Shown here piece by piece: positions 6,371 to 15,400 of a DNA stretch of 33,841 nt. Both the position numbers and the translations under genes were made by a program. Location: assembly GCA_900545055.1 (NCBI GenBank), contig UQXP01000015.1, forward strand, positions 1-33,841, written 5' to 3'. Each line of letters opens with the position of its first letter. Within the stretch, counting starts at the first letter, position 1. This DNA is from an uncultured Collinsella sp. GTDB taxonomy: Bacteria; Actinomycetota; Coriobacteriia; Coriobacteriales; Coriobacteriaceae. The notes below the pieces were generated by a model. It was not told where the DNA came from and did no database searches. It saw only the letters and a program-made list of their open reading frames with translations.

Positions 6371-9253
6371 ATGACGCTACTGTATTTCCTTACCCTGTTT
6401 CCGCTGGTACCGGCGCTGGGCATGCTGCTCGCGCGCGGTGACCGCGTCCGCGATGCGGTAGGGCTTGTAGGCTCTGGCATCATTATGGCGGTGACGGTTG
6501 TAGTTGCCGTCATGTTTTTTGGCACGGGCCCGCAGAGCTTCGAGGTGGCACCGGGCACCTCGCACGTGCTCTCGATCATCAGCTCCGTCATCGACGTGAT
6601 CCTGTGCGCCGTCATCCTGTACAACGCGCGTAAATATAAGAGCACGCTCACCACGGTGCTCGGCGTGGTGCAGCTGGCGGGCTCGATTGCCTTCGCGACC
6701 ATGACGTTGCCTGCGGCCGAAGCCGTCACGGCGACGCCGCTCTACCTAGACTACATGAGTGTGATCATGGTGCTCGCCGTCGGCATTGTCGGCAGCCTTA
6801 TCTGCGTGTACGCCCTGGGTTATATGAAGGACTTCCAGGCCCATGACGAGCACGAGGCTGCGCTGCGCGGGCAGACCGCGCCCGACCGACGCCCGCAGTT
6901 CCTGGCGCTTATGTTCCTGTTCCTCTCGGCCATGTTCGTCATCGTGACAAGCGACAACCTTGAGTGGCTGTTCTGTGGCTGGGAAATCACCACCGTGTGC
7001 TCGTTCCTCATGATTGGCTACACGCGCACGCCCGAGGCCATCAAGAACGCCTTCACCCAGATCATCCTCAACATGCTGGGCGGTATCGCGTTTTTGGTGG
7101 GCCTTATGTTCTTGCACGTTAACGGCATGTCGCTGACCATTTCGGGCATGATCGAGCTTTCCGGCGCCGGAACCGCGCAATCCGCGCTGCTGGTGATGCC
7201 GGTCGTTCTGCTGTCGCTCGCCGCACTCACCAAGGCCGCACAGATGCCGTTCCACACTTGGCTGTTGGGTGCCATGGTTGCCCCCACGCCCACGAGCGCC
7301 CTGCTGCACTCGTCCACCATGGTCAAAGCCGGCGTGTTCCTGATGGTCAAGCTCAGCCCGCTCTATGCCATCTATCCCGTGACCGGCTTTATGGTCACGA
7401 GTGTGGGTGCCATCACGTTTTTGCTCGCTGCCCTCATGGCCATCTCGCAGAGCAACGCCAAACGCGTGCTCGCGTACTCCACCATTTCCAACTTGGGCCT
7501 TATCAGCGCCTGCCTAGGCGTCGGCGCGCCCGAGGCCGTGTGGGCCGCGATCTTCCTGATTCTGTTCCATACGGTGGCAAAGTCGCTGCTGTTCCTGTGC
7601 GTGGGCACGGCCGAGCATCATATCGGCAGCCGCAATATCGAGGACATGGACGGTATGTTCAGCCGCATGCCGCACCTGACGCGCCTGATGATGCTGGGCA
7701 TTATGGGCATGTTCGTGGCCCCGTTTGGCATGCTCGTGTCCAAGTGGGGCGCCCTGGTGGCGTTTGCCCAGACCGGCAACGTGCTCATGATCATGGTGCT
7801 GGCCTTTGGCTCGGCCGCGACGTTTTACTTCTGGGGCAAGTGGCTTGCCAAGCTTTCGGGCGTCGACCCCACGGCTCAAAACGTTGAGGTCAATGTCCAT
7901 AAGACCGAATGGATGGCCCTCAACACCATCGCCGCGCTGCTGATTCTGTGCTGCGTGGCGTTCCCGGTTATCTCGAGCGGTCTGGTGTCGCCTTACTTGG
8001 CCATGGTGTTTGGTCGCGTGCCGTACGTTATCGGCAAGGACGCCATGTATCTGATGGTGGTTATCGTGGCGTTTATCGCCGTGGTGCTGCTGACTTCATT
8101 CCGCGTGAGCAACAAACCGCACGTAAACGTATATCTTTCGGGCGTGGGAACCGACAAATATCGCCATTTCCGCGGCTCGATGGGGCACGAGGTGAAGGCC
8201 GAAAAGCGCAATTGGTACTCGGAGGACGCCCTTGGCGAGAAGCGTATTGGCCCCGCGGGTAGCGTCGTGTGCTGCAGCATCATCTTGTTTGCGCTGCTGT
8301 GCTGCGCGTGGATTGGGCCCGAGAGACTTGCCATGAGCGCGCCCTCGGTGCTGCGCGGCAAGTATTTCGAGGGTTCGGGCGTCGTGGGCATTTTTATTGG
8401 CACCGTGGCGTTTGCCTTGCTGGCGCCGTTTGTGGGTGGCCTGATCGACGGCGTTGACCGTAAGCTTTCGGCCCGCATGCAGGGCCGCGTGGGCCCGCGC
8501 CTGCTGCAGCCCTTCTACGACGTTGCCAAGCTCCTGCGCAAAGCCCCTGCCAGCGTAAACACCATGGACGATACCTACATGGCGTGCGCGCTCATCTTTA
8601 CCGTGGTGGGCGGCGGCATCTTTGTGTCGGGCTCCAACACGCTGCTGTGCGCTTTTATGGTGACGCTCGCCGCGATCTTTGTGGTGCTGGCGTCCGCCTC
8701 GACGCAAAGTCCGTTTGCCCAGGTCGGCGCCGACCGTGAGCTGCTGCAGGTCATGAGTTACGAGCCCGCCGTTCTGCTGATGAGCGTGGGCCTGTACCTT
8801 GCCACCGACAGCTTCGATTCCATTGCCGTGACGGGGCAGTCGGCCCCCATCGTCGTGTACAGCGCGCCCATTTTCCTTGCGCTGCTCGCGGTGCTTACCA
8901 TCAAGCTGCGCAAGTCGCCGTTCGACCTTTCGTACTCGCATCACGCGCATCAGGAGATCGTCCAGGGCGTCGCCACCGAGATGAGCGGCAGCACGCTGGC
9001 CAAGATGACCCTTATGCACTGGTGCGAGACCGTGCTGTTTTTGATGTGGGTGGGCATGTTCTTTGTTTGGGACAACCCGGTGAGCTGGGTCGTGGCCCTG
9101 GTCGTGATGGCCGCGACGTATTTTGTCGAGGTGCTGATCGATAACACCTTCGCCCGTAGCACCTGGCGCAGCTGCTTTAAGCTCGGCTGGGGCGTGGCGC
9201 TGGTGTTTGGCCTGCTCAACCTTATGCCCATCCTCGTCGACGTATTTATTTAG
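6371..9253 (+). CDS. echAB: Ech-type hydrogenase membrane subunit, EchA-EchB fusion
   Basis: A 960-residue integral membrane protein joining two subunits of an energy-converting [NiFe] hydrogenase. Residues 1 to about 620 match the NuoL/MrpA-type ion-pumping EchA. They include E198 and E205 (EWLFCGWE), K288 in LTKAAQMPFHTW, K319 in STMVKAGVF, and the conserved SQSNAKRVLAYSTISNLGLI. A hydrophilic linker spans about 590-635. Residues from about 640 to 960 match NuoH-type EchB, with the quinone-cavity-like GVDRKLSARMQGRVGPR from about residue 692. EchA and EchB are normally separate proteins; here the frame is continuous with no internal stop. The start at 6371 has GGGGGAG at 6357-6363, and nearby upstream ATGs stop at once. 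It is the first gene of the operon, with echC 12 bases downstream. The role is to couple electron flow to H+ or Na+ translocation; the coupling ion cannot be read from the sequence. Confidence 0.92.
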   Translation: MTLLYFLTLFPLVPALGMLLARGDRVRDAVGLVGSGIIMAVTVVVAVMFFGTGPQSFEVAPGTSHVLSIISSVIDVILCAVILYNARKYKSTLTTVLGVVQLAGSIAFATMTLPAAEAVTATPLYLDYMSVIMVLAVGIVGSLICVYALGYMKDFQAHDEHEAALRGQTAPDRRPQFLALMFLFLSAMFVIVTSDNLEWLFCGWEITTVCSFLMIGYTRTPEAIKNAFTQIILNMLGGIAFLVGLMFLHVNGMSLTISGMIELSGAGTAQSALLVMPVVLLSLAALTKAAQMPFHTWLLGAMVAPTPTSALLHSSTMVKAGVFLMVKLSPLYAIYPVTGFMVTSVGAITFLLAALMAISQSNAKRVLAYSTISNLGLISACLGVGAPEAVWAAIFLILFHTVAKSLLFLCVGTAEHHIGSRNIEDMDGMFSRMPHLTRLMMLGIMGMFVAPFGMLVSKWGALVAFAQTGNVLMIMVLAFGSAATFYFWGKWLAKLSGVDPTAQNVEVNVHKTEWMALNTIAALLILCCVAFPVISSGLVSPYLAMVFGRVPYVIGKDAMYLMVVIVAFIAVVLLTSFRVSNKPHVNVYLSGVGTDKYRHFRGSMGHEVKAEKRNWYSEDALGEKRIGPAGSVVCCSIILFALLCCAWIGPERLAMSAPSVLRGKYFEGSGVVGIFIGTVAFALLAPFVGGLIDGVDRKLSARMQGRVGPRLLQPFYDVAKLLRKAPASVNTMDDTYMACALIFTVVGGGIFVSGSNTLLCAFMVTLAAIFVVLASASTQSPFAQVGADRELLQVMSYEPAVLLMSVGLYLATDSFDSIAVTGQSAPIVVYSAPIFLALLAVLTIKLRKSPFDLSYSHHAHQEIVQGVATEMSGSTLAKMTLMHWCETVLFLMWVGMFFVWDNPVSWVVALVVMAATYFVEVLIDNTFARSTWRSCFKLGWGVALVFGLLNLMPILVDVFI

Positions 9254-9265
9254 GAGGCGGCATCC

Positions 9266-9838
9266 ATGGATCATAACATGTCACGCTCGCCGTGGGTTAT
9301 TCATTACGACGGCTCGAGCTGCAACGGATGCGATATCGAGGTGCTGGCCTCGCTCACGCCGCTGTTCGATGCAGAGCGCTTTGGCGTGGTCAACACCGGT
9401 AACCCCAAGCATGCGGATATCTTTTTGGTGACGGGTTCGGTCAATGCGCAGAATCTGCCCGTCGTGCGTCAGATCTACAACCAGATGCTCGAGCCCAAGT
9501 GCGTGGTGGCCTGCGGCATCTGTGCGTGTTCGGGCGGCGTGTTCCGCGATGCGTACAACGTGATCGGCGGCGTGGACCGCGCGATTCCCGTGGACGTGTA
9601 CGCGCCCGGGTGCGCCATTCGCCCCGAGACCGTGATCGATGCCATCGTGGAGGCGTGCGGCATCCTGGACAAGAAAGAGGCCGTGATGCGTGCCGGCGGC
9701 GATCCGCTTACCGTGGGCGGTGCCGCAACCTGGGACGGTGGCGTTGAACTGGGCGAGGACGGGTTTGTGGCCGCGGGGGCCGGCGACACGCCCACTGGGA
9801 CGCCCGCCGCGTCCGTCGCTGCAAAGGAGGCCGAGTAA
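9266..9838 (+). CDS. echC: Ech-type hydrogenase small subunit EchC
   Basis: A 190-residue NuoB-like small subunit that carries the proximal [4Fe-4S] cluster next to the Ni-Fe site. The expected ligands are C19 and C22 (SCNGC), C86 (GICAC) and C116 (APGC). The N-terminal part to about residue 140 is the conserved domain. The last 50 residues are Gly/Ala-rich and weakly conserved in appearance. The start at 9266 has AGGAGG 8 nt upstream (9252-9257), placed across the stop codon of the preceding gene. The stop TAA shares its last base with the echD start (TAATG), so translation is probably coupled. It is a soluble arm subunit on the cytoplasmic face of the membrane. Confidence 0.93.
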   Translation: MDHNMSRSPWVIHYDGSSCNGCDIEVLASLTPLFDAERFGVVNTGNPKHADIFLVTGSVNAQNLPVVRQIYNQMLEPKCVVACGICACSGGVFRDAYNVIGGVDRAIPVDVYAPGCAIRPETVIDAIVEACGILDKKEAVMRAGGDPLTVGGAATWDGGVELGEDGFVAAGAGDTPTGTPAASVAAKEAE

Positions 9839-10554
9839 TGCAAGAGGCAATCTATACCACAGTCGGGATCGATGAGTTGCTGTCGCATGTCCAGGCGCTC
9901 AAGGGCGTCGGCGCGCGCTTTGTGCAAATGCACGCCGAGCGCAACGTCGACGACGGCACGTATCGCCTGGTCTATACGTTTATCAACGTTCATGCCGCTC
10001 GGGAGCATATTGCGCAGGACGGCAGCTATGCGATTGAGAACCTGGTAGTCGAGGGAATCGACCGGTACCAGGAGATTCCGTCCATCAGCTCGTATTATCC
10101 GGCGGTATTCCCGTTTGAAAATGAGGTCCACGACCTGTTTGGTCTTGCCATTACCGACATGCAGATCGACTTTAAGGGCTTTTTCTACCAGGTCTCGACT
10201 GCCGAACCCATGAGCGTCATCACGCCCGAGGTGAAGGCTGCGCGCGAGAAGGCCATGAAGGTCCGCGCCGCCGCCGAGGCCAAGGCGCGCAAGGCCGCCG
10301 CCGAGAAGGCCGCTGCCGCTGCTGCTGCGGGGGAGGGCGCTGCGGGCGCCGGCGATGCTGCGGGCGCTGCCGTCGCCCAGCCCGCTGCGGCTGCCGGCTC
10401 CGATGCTCAGCATGACGAGGTTGCTGCCAAGGCCGCGCTCAAGGCCGCCGAGCTGGAAGCAAAGCTCGCCGCCATGGATCCTGAGAAAGCGGCCAAGGTC
10501 CGCGCGGCGCTTGCCGCCAAGGCCGCCCGCGACAAGCAGAAAAAGGAGGCGTAA
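9838..10554 (+). CDS. echD: Ech-type hydrogenase subunit EchD with Ala/Lys-rich extension
   Basis: A 238-residue protein. Residues 1 to about 130 form a NuoC-like (complex I 30-kDa) domain with the typical FPFENEVHDLFGLAITDMQ at 91-109. From about 131 the protein changes to a long charged, alanine-rich tail (AAREKAMKVRAAAEAKARK, then a Gly/Ala stretch, then AAKAARDKQKKEA at the end) that predicts helices or a coiled coil and has no cysteines. Family members are usually close to the length of the first domain alone, so the tail is an addition. AAAGGAGG (9823-9830) precedes the start by 7 nt. EchD stabilises the hydrophilic arm and carries no cofactor. Confidence 0.9.
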   Translation: MQEAIYTTVGIDELLSHVQALKGVGARFVQMHAERNVDDGTYRLVYTFINVHAAREHIAQDGSYAIENLVVEGIDRYQEIPSISSYYPAVFPFENEVHDLFGLAITDMQIDFKGFFYQVSTAEPMSVITPEVKAAREKAMKVRAAAEAKARKAAAEKAAAAAAAGEGAAGAGDAAGAAVAQPAAAAGSDAQHDEVAAKAALKAAELEAKLAAMDPEKAAKVRAALAAKAARDKQKKEA

Positions 10555-10559
10555 GGTCC

Positions 10560-11648
10560 ATGGCACATCGCTCCGTTATTCCGTTTGGCCCGCAGCACCC
10601 GGTGCTGCCCGAGCCGCTTCATCTGGACCTGGTGATCGAGGACGACCGCGTCATCGAGGCAATTCCGCAGATCGGCTTTGTGCACCGCGGACTCGAGAAG
10701 CTCACCGAAAAGCGCGATATGCACCAGTTTGGCTACATCGCCGAGCGCATCTGTGGCATCTGCGCCGTGGGCCACAGCTACGGCTATGCCAGCGCCTGCG
10801 AGCGCATGCTCGACATCGAGGTGCCCGGCCGCGTGCAGTGTATCCGCACCATTTTGCATGAGCTTTCGCGCATCCACTCGCACCTGCTGTGGCTGGGCCT
10901 GCTCGCCGATGCCTTTGGCTTCGAGGCGCTGTTCTATCGTTCGTGGACTCTGCGCGAGCAGATTCTCAAGATCTTTGAGAGCACGTGCGGCGGCCGTGTG
11001 ATCCTTTCGATTAACGAGATCGGCGGCCTTAAGCATGATATCGAGGACTCCGAGCTGGCAGGCATTGTCCAGACGCTCGATGCCATGCGTCCTGACTACG
11101 AGGCTCTGGTGCATACGTTTTTGGACGATGACAGCTGCGGCGAGCGCCTGCATGGCGTGGGCGTGATCAGCAAGAAAGACGCGCTGGAGCTTTCGATGGT
11201 CGGTCCGTTTGGGCGCGCCTCGGGCGTGGACTACGACGTGCGCATGTTTGGCGACGGTGCCTATGCGGACCTGGCTGCGTTTGAGCCAATTGTCGCTACC
11301 GATGGCGACTGCTATGCCCGCTGTCAGGTGCGTTGTGCCGAGGTCACGCAGGCCATGGACATCATCAAGGAGCTTGTGGGCAAGATTCCGCACGACGGGA
11401 TCGGCGGGCGCGCCAAGCTTACGCCGGCCGACGGCGCACGCGGCGAGGTTGTGATTGAGCAGCCGCGCGGCGAGGCGTATTACTATGTGCGCGGCAACGG
11501 CACCAAGAACTTGGACCGTTTTCGCGTGCGCACGCCGACGTCGCAAAATCTGGCGGGTCTGACGCATGCGCTGCAGGGCGTGCTCATTGCCAACGTGCCC
11601 ATGATTATCCTGACCATCGACCCCTGTATTAGCTGCACGGAAAGGTAG
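10560..11648 (+). CDS. echE: Ech-type hydrogenase large (catalytic) subunit EchE
   Basis: A 362-residue NuoD-like large subunit that holds the Ni-Fe active site for H2 formation from protons. The four Ni ligands are visible: C65 and C68 in RICGIC, and C356 and C359 in DPCISC near the end. The protein stops three residues after the last cysteine (TER), so there is no C-terminal peptide for the usual maturation protease to remove. As I recall, this is also true of M. barkeri EchE and R. rubrum CooH. AAGGAGG (10543-10549), inside the end of echD, precedes the ATG by 10 nt. It is the most diagnostic gene of the operon. Confidence 0.95.
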   Translation: MAHRSVIPFGPQHPVLPEPLHLDLVIEDDRVIEAIPQIGFVHRGLEKLTEKRDMHQFGYIAERICGICAVGHSYGYASACERMLDIEVPGRVQCIRTILHELSRIHSHLLWLGLLADAFGFEALFYRSWTLREQILKIFESTCGGRVILSINEIGGLKHDIEDSELAGIVQTLDAMRPDYEALVHTFLDDDSCGERLHGVGVISKKDALELSMVGPFGRASGVDYDVRMFGDGAYADLAAFEPIVATDGDCYARCQVRCAEVTQAMDIIKELVGKIPHDGIGGRAKLTPADGARGEVVIEQPRGEAYYYVRGNGTKNLDRFRVRTPTSQNLAGLTHALQGVLIANVPMIILTIDPCISCTER

Positions 11649-11655
11649 GCGCGGC

Positions 11656-11997
11656 ATGAGTTTGCTGACATTTGCCAAGACGGCCTTGGGTTCTATGGTC
11701 AAGCAGCCGGTAACGGTGTGCTATCCGCAGGAGAAGCTCGCGGCACCCGAGCGCCTGCGCGGGCATATCGTCAACGATATGGACGTGTGCATCTGCTGCG
11801 GCATGTGCGCGCGCCGTTGCCCGGCGGGTGCACTTGCGGTCGATCGCAAGGGCGGAATGTGGTCGATCGACCCGTATGCCTGCGTGGTGTGCGGTGAGTG
11901 CATCGAGAGCTGCCCCAAGCACTGCCTGACTATGGACACCGCCCGCACTCCAGTCGCAGCGGACAAGACTCCCACGGTGGAAACCAAACCGGAATAG
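11656..11997 (+). CDS. echF: Ech-type hydrogenase ferredoxin subunit EchF
   Basis: A 113-residue NuoI-like polyferredoxin subunit with two [4Fe-4S] motifs: C45-x2-C48-x2-C51-x3-C55-P and C76-x2-C79-x2-C82-x3-C86-P. It passes electrons from soluble ferredoxin to the EchC cluster. It begins 7 bases after echE ends and is the last gene of the operon. The tail (residues 93-113) is Thr/Lys-rich without motifs. A GC-rich hairpin follows at 12008. Confidence 0.93.
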   Translation: MSLLTFAKTALGSMVKQPVTVCYPQEKLAAPERLRGHIVNDMDVCICCGMCARRCPAGALAVDRKGGMWSIDPYACVVCGECIESCPKHCLTMDTARTPVAADKTPTVETKPE

Positions 11998-12007
11998 GGC
12001 TGGGATA

Positions 12008-12039
12008 GGGGCCGATGGGGCAAATGCCCCACCGGCCCC
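12008..12039 (+). terminator. GC-rich hairpin after echF, possible terminator
   Basis: GGGGCCG (12008-12014) and GGGGC (12017-12021) pair with GCCCC (12026-12030) and CGGCCCC (12033-12039), giving a 14-bp stem with one mismatch and an AAAT loop. No T run follows, so termination is plausible but unproven. Confidence 0.4.
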
Positions 12040-12070
12040 GCGCTTAAACGAGCGGTGGAGCCGCCGCGAA

Positions 12071-12224
12071 CAAAACTATGCCGGATTACGGGGCTGGATA
12101 GCGAACCTCCGACCATACAGAAAATCGCAAAAACAAAACCTCAGGTAATTAGCCTGCCGTTTTTCAAAAAATGGTGGTATGGATAAGGGCCCCGACATTA
12201 GCCCCGTAATCCGGCACAGTTTTG
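12071..12224. repeat. Large palindromic element A (154 bp)
   Basis: The outer arms 12071-12095 and 12200-12224 pair at 24 of 25 positions (CAAAACTATGCCGG... at the left end). Inside are CCATAC/GTATGG (12113-12118 with 12177-12182) and a hairpin AAAAC..CAGG/CCTG..GTTTT (12135-12163). It has the same length, ends and interior plan as element C at 19379-19532. It is a non-coding, MITE-like or REP-like repeat. Confidence 0.6.
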
Positions 12225-12251
12225 AAATGGCGCCATATCCGTAACAGCTCC

Positions 12252-12287
12252 TGATCCCCCAAGGACGGAGGAAAGTGGGTCATTTTT
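12252..12287. repeat. Short GGACGGAGGAAA element
   Basis: TGATCC, a GGACGGAGGAAA core, then GGGTCATTTTT. The same design occurs at 19300-19334 (TGATCC...GGGACGGAGGAAA...GGATCA, TTTT). In both places it lies beside a large palindrome. Confidence 0.4.
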
Positions 12288-12331
12288 GCCTGATGGCTCC
12301 GAGTCGCACCCGTTTTCCTGCGAAAACGCCG

Positions 12332-12446
12332 TGTCTCAACTTTGGTGAGACATTTGTCTCACGCCCAAAACCGAATCTGGAACATGTGTCACCTGCCCTA
12401 ATTGTGTCTCATTTCGTAACTTTAGGCTGTTGCAAGGTCTGAGACC
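12332..12446. promoter_or_regulatory. GTCTCA/TGAGAC cluster upstream of the adhesin gene
   Basis: TGTCTCA occurs at 12332-12338, 12355-12361 and 12405-12411. TGAGACA occurs at 12346-12352 and GGTCTGAGACC at 12436-12446. The first two elements form a perfect inverted repeat with a 7-bp centre. Five copies within 115 bases just upstream of the start codon suggest a regulator's binding region controlling surface-protein expression. The regulator is unknown. Confidence 0.4.
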
Positions 12447-12463
12447 GCGAGAAGGGAGACGCG

Positions 12464-15400
12464 ATGAGTAAGTACACGAGGGGTCTCTTGGCGGTGATAC
12501 TGGCCGTAGTGCTGGTGTTGCCAGCCGCAGCATTCGCCATGCTGCCCGAGGCCAACGCCAGGTCCAGTACGGGAATGGACGGGCCGACAGTGAGCGGGCC
12601 GACGGTTGTCGACCCCGACACCACCGGACGCTGGGAAATCTGGGCGGCCGGCCACAGCGGTAATAAAGTAACGACCCAAAACGTCGGTCGAATCTGGACC
12701 GACAAGACGGTCATGGCAACCGGAGAAAACGAAGAGTCGGATTTCTTGACTACGCTTTCGGCGATGTCCTCGACGTCTAATTCAAAGGTGACGGTTACCA
12801 CGCCGCTTGACATCGTGATGGTGCTGGATGCATCTGGCTCGATGAATGATCCTATGGGCGGTGGAGATTCCACCAAGCGTATCGATGCACTGAAGAACGC
12901 TGCGAACAGCTTTATCGACACCATCGCCAAACAAAACGAAGGTATCGAGGGTGTCGATAGGCAGCATAAGGTTGCCATTGTTAAGTTTGCGGGTGATGAG
13001 ACCGATAAGGTCGGAAACGACACGTACCGCTCCGGCGGCCATAGCTACAACTATTCGCAGACAATGCAAGAGTTGACGGCGTGCACGGTTGGCGGCGCAA
13101 AGGGTCTTAAGGGAACGATCGATTCCATCAAGCCTGCTGGCGCTACGCGTGCCGATTATGGTATGAAACAAGCCGAGAAAAACATCAAAACTTCTGGTCG
13201 CGCAGACGCCAAGAAGATCGTTGTGTTCTTTACCGACGGCACGCCGACAAGCTTCAGCGAGTTTGATTCGGGCGTCGCTAACACTGCCGTGACGGCTGCC
13301 AAAAACATGAAGGACGGCAAGGCCACCGTTTATACCATTGGCATCTTTAACGGTGCGAACCCCAATGCCAGTGTCCAAGATTCGAAGACAAGCCAAGAGA
13401 ACAAGTTCATGCAGGCCGTATCGAGTAACTACCCCAATGCCACGGCATGGGATACTCACGGTGCGCGCGCAGAAAACTCCGACTACTACAAGTCGGCGAC
13501 CAATGCAGAAGAGCTCAAGAAGGTCTTCGACGACATCTCACAGGCCATTACGTCGGAAGCGCCTCACCCGACCGAAATCGAAAAGGGTTACGACGCGACC
13601 AAGTCCGGCTACATTACGTTTACCGATGAGCTGGGCGACTTTATGCAGGTCGACGGTTTTATGTACAACGGCACGACGTTTGACAAGCCGACAAAGACCG
13701 AGGACAACGTCGACACCTACACATTCACGGGTGATGCTGCGAACCTGGTCATCACCGTTCAGCATGCCAAAGAGGGCGAGCCCCAGACCGGCGATATCGT
13801 AACGGTCAAGATTCCTGCGTCGTTGATTCCGCAGAGCCACTTTAAGAACGAAGACGGCAAGCTTTCGGTCGACAGCGCTCAGCCTATCCGCGTGAAGTAC
13901 ACCTCGAGCGTGAAGAGCGTTGCGCTCGACAACCTGTTTACGCCCGAGAAGGTCACGGGGCTCAAGGACTACATCGAGCATAATACGACCGTCGTTGACG
14001 GCGCCAAGACCGTGAACTTCTACGCGAACAAGTGGAGCGGCGGTGCGATGGGCGATACGGTTGCGACCTTTGAGCCTGCCGACACCAACCGCTATTACTA
14101 TTTCCAGAAGCAGACGCCCATTTACACGGATGAGGAATGCACGAAGCCGGCAAAGGGATCGCTGGCCGATGACGGTAAGTATTACTACAAGGATGAGTTT
14201 GAGGAGCAGGGCGAAAACGGCGAGGCCAAGCCCGCCTCTGCCGTCATCGAGTTTATCGGCGGCGACGCTGCGAAGTTTGACGGCGCTATTGTTCCCGATG
14301 AGAACGGTAACTTGGTGTTTACTGTGGGAACCGCACGCCTGGCCTTTATTGATGAGCTCCACACCACCAAGCTGAGCGTGGGCGGCAACAACACCGAGAC
14401 CGCGAAAGACGTGCTCAACCCCAAGTGGAACAACATGTCCGCCAAGGCGACCGCGACGCATGTCAATTCCTACCTGGGCAATAACGGCAAGATCAGCTTT
14501 GATATAACGCCGGCAACGGTGGATACCAAGGCCGACTTTGGCCTGACCAAGGTGCTCGAGGGCCGCGATTGGACGGCTACCGATGAGTTTAAGTTTGAAC
14601 TCTCCGCGACGTCCGAGAACGACGCCCCGATGCCTGCGTCCACGACTGCGACCGTGCGCAATGGCAATACGGCCATCGGTTTCGGCGAGATCACCTACAA
14701 CAAGCCGGGTGAGTACACCTATGAGGTCCGCGAGGTCGCAGGCGAGCTAGGCGGCATCACCTACAGCGATAACGTTGCCACGTTCAAAGTGACCGTGACG
14801 GTTAAGGCCACGGGTGGGCTTAAGACTGACGTTGAAAAGATCTCGGGCGAGACCGAGTTCAAGAACACCTATAGCGTGAAGCCTGTCGAGGACCAGATCA
14901 CCGCGACCAAGGTCCTGACCGGGCGCGACCTCAAGGACGGCGAGTTCTCCTTCGAGCTCGTCGAGGGTAACGATGTCGTCGTCACCGGCAAGAACGATGC
15001 CGACGGCAAGATCGTCATGGACAAAATCACTTACGATAAGCCCGGCACTCACACCTACAAGCTGCGCGAGAAGTTCCCCAACGAAGCGGGGCTGAGCAAC
15101 GGGATCACGTACGATAAGACGAGCTACACCATCAAGACGAGCGTCATCGACAACGGCGACGGCACGCTTAAGGTGACCCATACGCTCGAGGGCACCGAGC
15201 CGGCACACTTTGAGAACAAGTACAATACAGCCCCGAACGAGTCCAGCGTCACCGACCAGATCATCGCGACCAAGTCCCTGACCGGCCGCGATCTCAAGGA
15301 CGGCGAGTTCTCCTTCGAGCTCGTCGAGGGCGAGGGCGCCAAGGTCGTCGCCACCGGCACCAACGATGCCGACGGCAACATCAAGATGAGCACCGTGAAG

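Larger units (their letters stand above)
11998..12463. other. Intergenic region between hydrogenase and adhesin
   Basis: I see no gene here. In order it holds a hairpin after echF (12008-12039), a 154-bp palindrome (12071-12224), a short GGACGGAGGAAA element (12252-12287), a perfect hairpin CGTTTTC-CTGC-GAAAACG (12311-12328) and a GTCTCA cluster leading to the adhesin gene (12332-12446). No convincing -35/-10 pair was found for the adhesin gene. Confidence 0.5.
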
